Shown: positions 13,318 through 13,343 of the stretch, piece by piece
Layout of the letters: the number at the start of each line of letters is the position of its first letter
Position numbering within the stretch: position 1 is the stretch's first letter
From: Streptococcus mitis
GTDB taxonomy: Bacteria; Bacillota; Bacilli; Lactobacillales; Streptococcaceae
Assembly (NCBI GenBank): GCA_018364455.1
Contig: JAGZLW010000050.1
Span: 1-13,343, forward strand
Direction of reading: 5' to 3'
Length of the DNA: 13,343 bases
Notes under the pieces: model-generated
The model's database searches: none
The model's input: the letters and a program-made list of their open reading frames with translations, nothing else
Told to the model about the DNA's origin: nothing
Translations under genes and position numbers: made by a program

Positions 13318-13343
13318 TTACTCTCTCCTCAACGTTTATTCTT

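Noticed and set aside
1..13343. A novel multi-gene defence or mobile system
   Set aside because: Every gene but two or three small ones belongs to a known core family, there are no integrases, transposases or attachment repeats, and composition appears even along the window.

Overview
The window reads as ordinary core chromosome of a Streptococcus of the mitis/pneumoniae group. The MurG, MurD, TypA, DivIB and LysR-type proteins look near-identical to pneumococcal ones as I remember them. A BOX-type repeat lies beside thyA, and most promoters are of the extended -10 type (TNTGN before the -10 hexamer). Species cannot be fixed without a comparison; S. mitis, S. pseudopneumoniae, S. oralis and S. 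pneumoniae are all possible. I see no prophage, insertion sequence, CRISPR array, defence locus, tRNA or rRNA.

Layout, left to right. (1) 1-2694, minus strand: murD, murG and the 5' part of divIB form a tightly packed wall-synthesis and division operon with its own extended -10 promoter. (2) 2809-4924, minus strand: typA (BipA ribosomal GTPase) followed by a small three-helix membrane protein of the DUF3165 type, ending in an intrinsic terminator. (3) 5086-5811, plus strand: rsuA, a 16S rRNA pseudouridine synthase, divergent from typA. (4) 5845-6449, minus strand: yqgQ and a membrane-anchored rhodanese-fold protein that has no cysteine. (5) 6561-7469, plus strand: a LysR-type regulator of the MtaR/CpsY/CmhR kind, divergent from yqgQ. 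(6) 7523-11974, minus strand: an operon miaA - hflX - unknown 207-aa protein - rnz - short-chain dehydrogenase, with two 8-bp gene overlaps. (7) 12095-12265, plus strand: a 56-aa DUF3042 protein, divergent from miaA, with a structured leader. (8) 12316-12480: a rearranged BOX element touching the thyA stop codon, then thyA on the minus strand to 13317.

RNA and ribosome functions recur: tRNA 3' processing (rnz), tRNA A37 prenylation (miaA), ribosome-associated GTPases (hflX, typA) and 16S rRNA modification (rsuA). Four genes are turned back-to-back in pairs around shared promoter regions.

The most notable observations are small ones. Three promoters (rsuA, yqgQ, LysR) end so close to the start codon that the mRNAs should be leaderless or nearly so. 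The rhodanese appears catalytically dead. The DUF3042 leader can fold into a nested hairpin that overlaps the opposing miaA promoter. The BOX element carries one complete and one truncated boxB module. I found no evidence of a previously undescribed multi-gene system.
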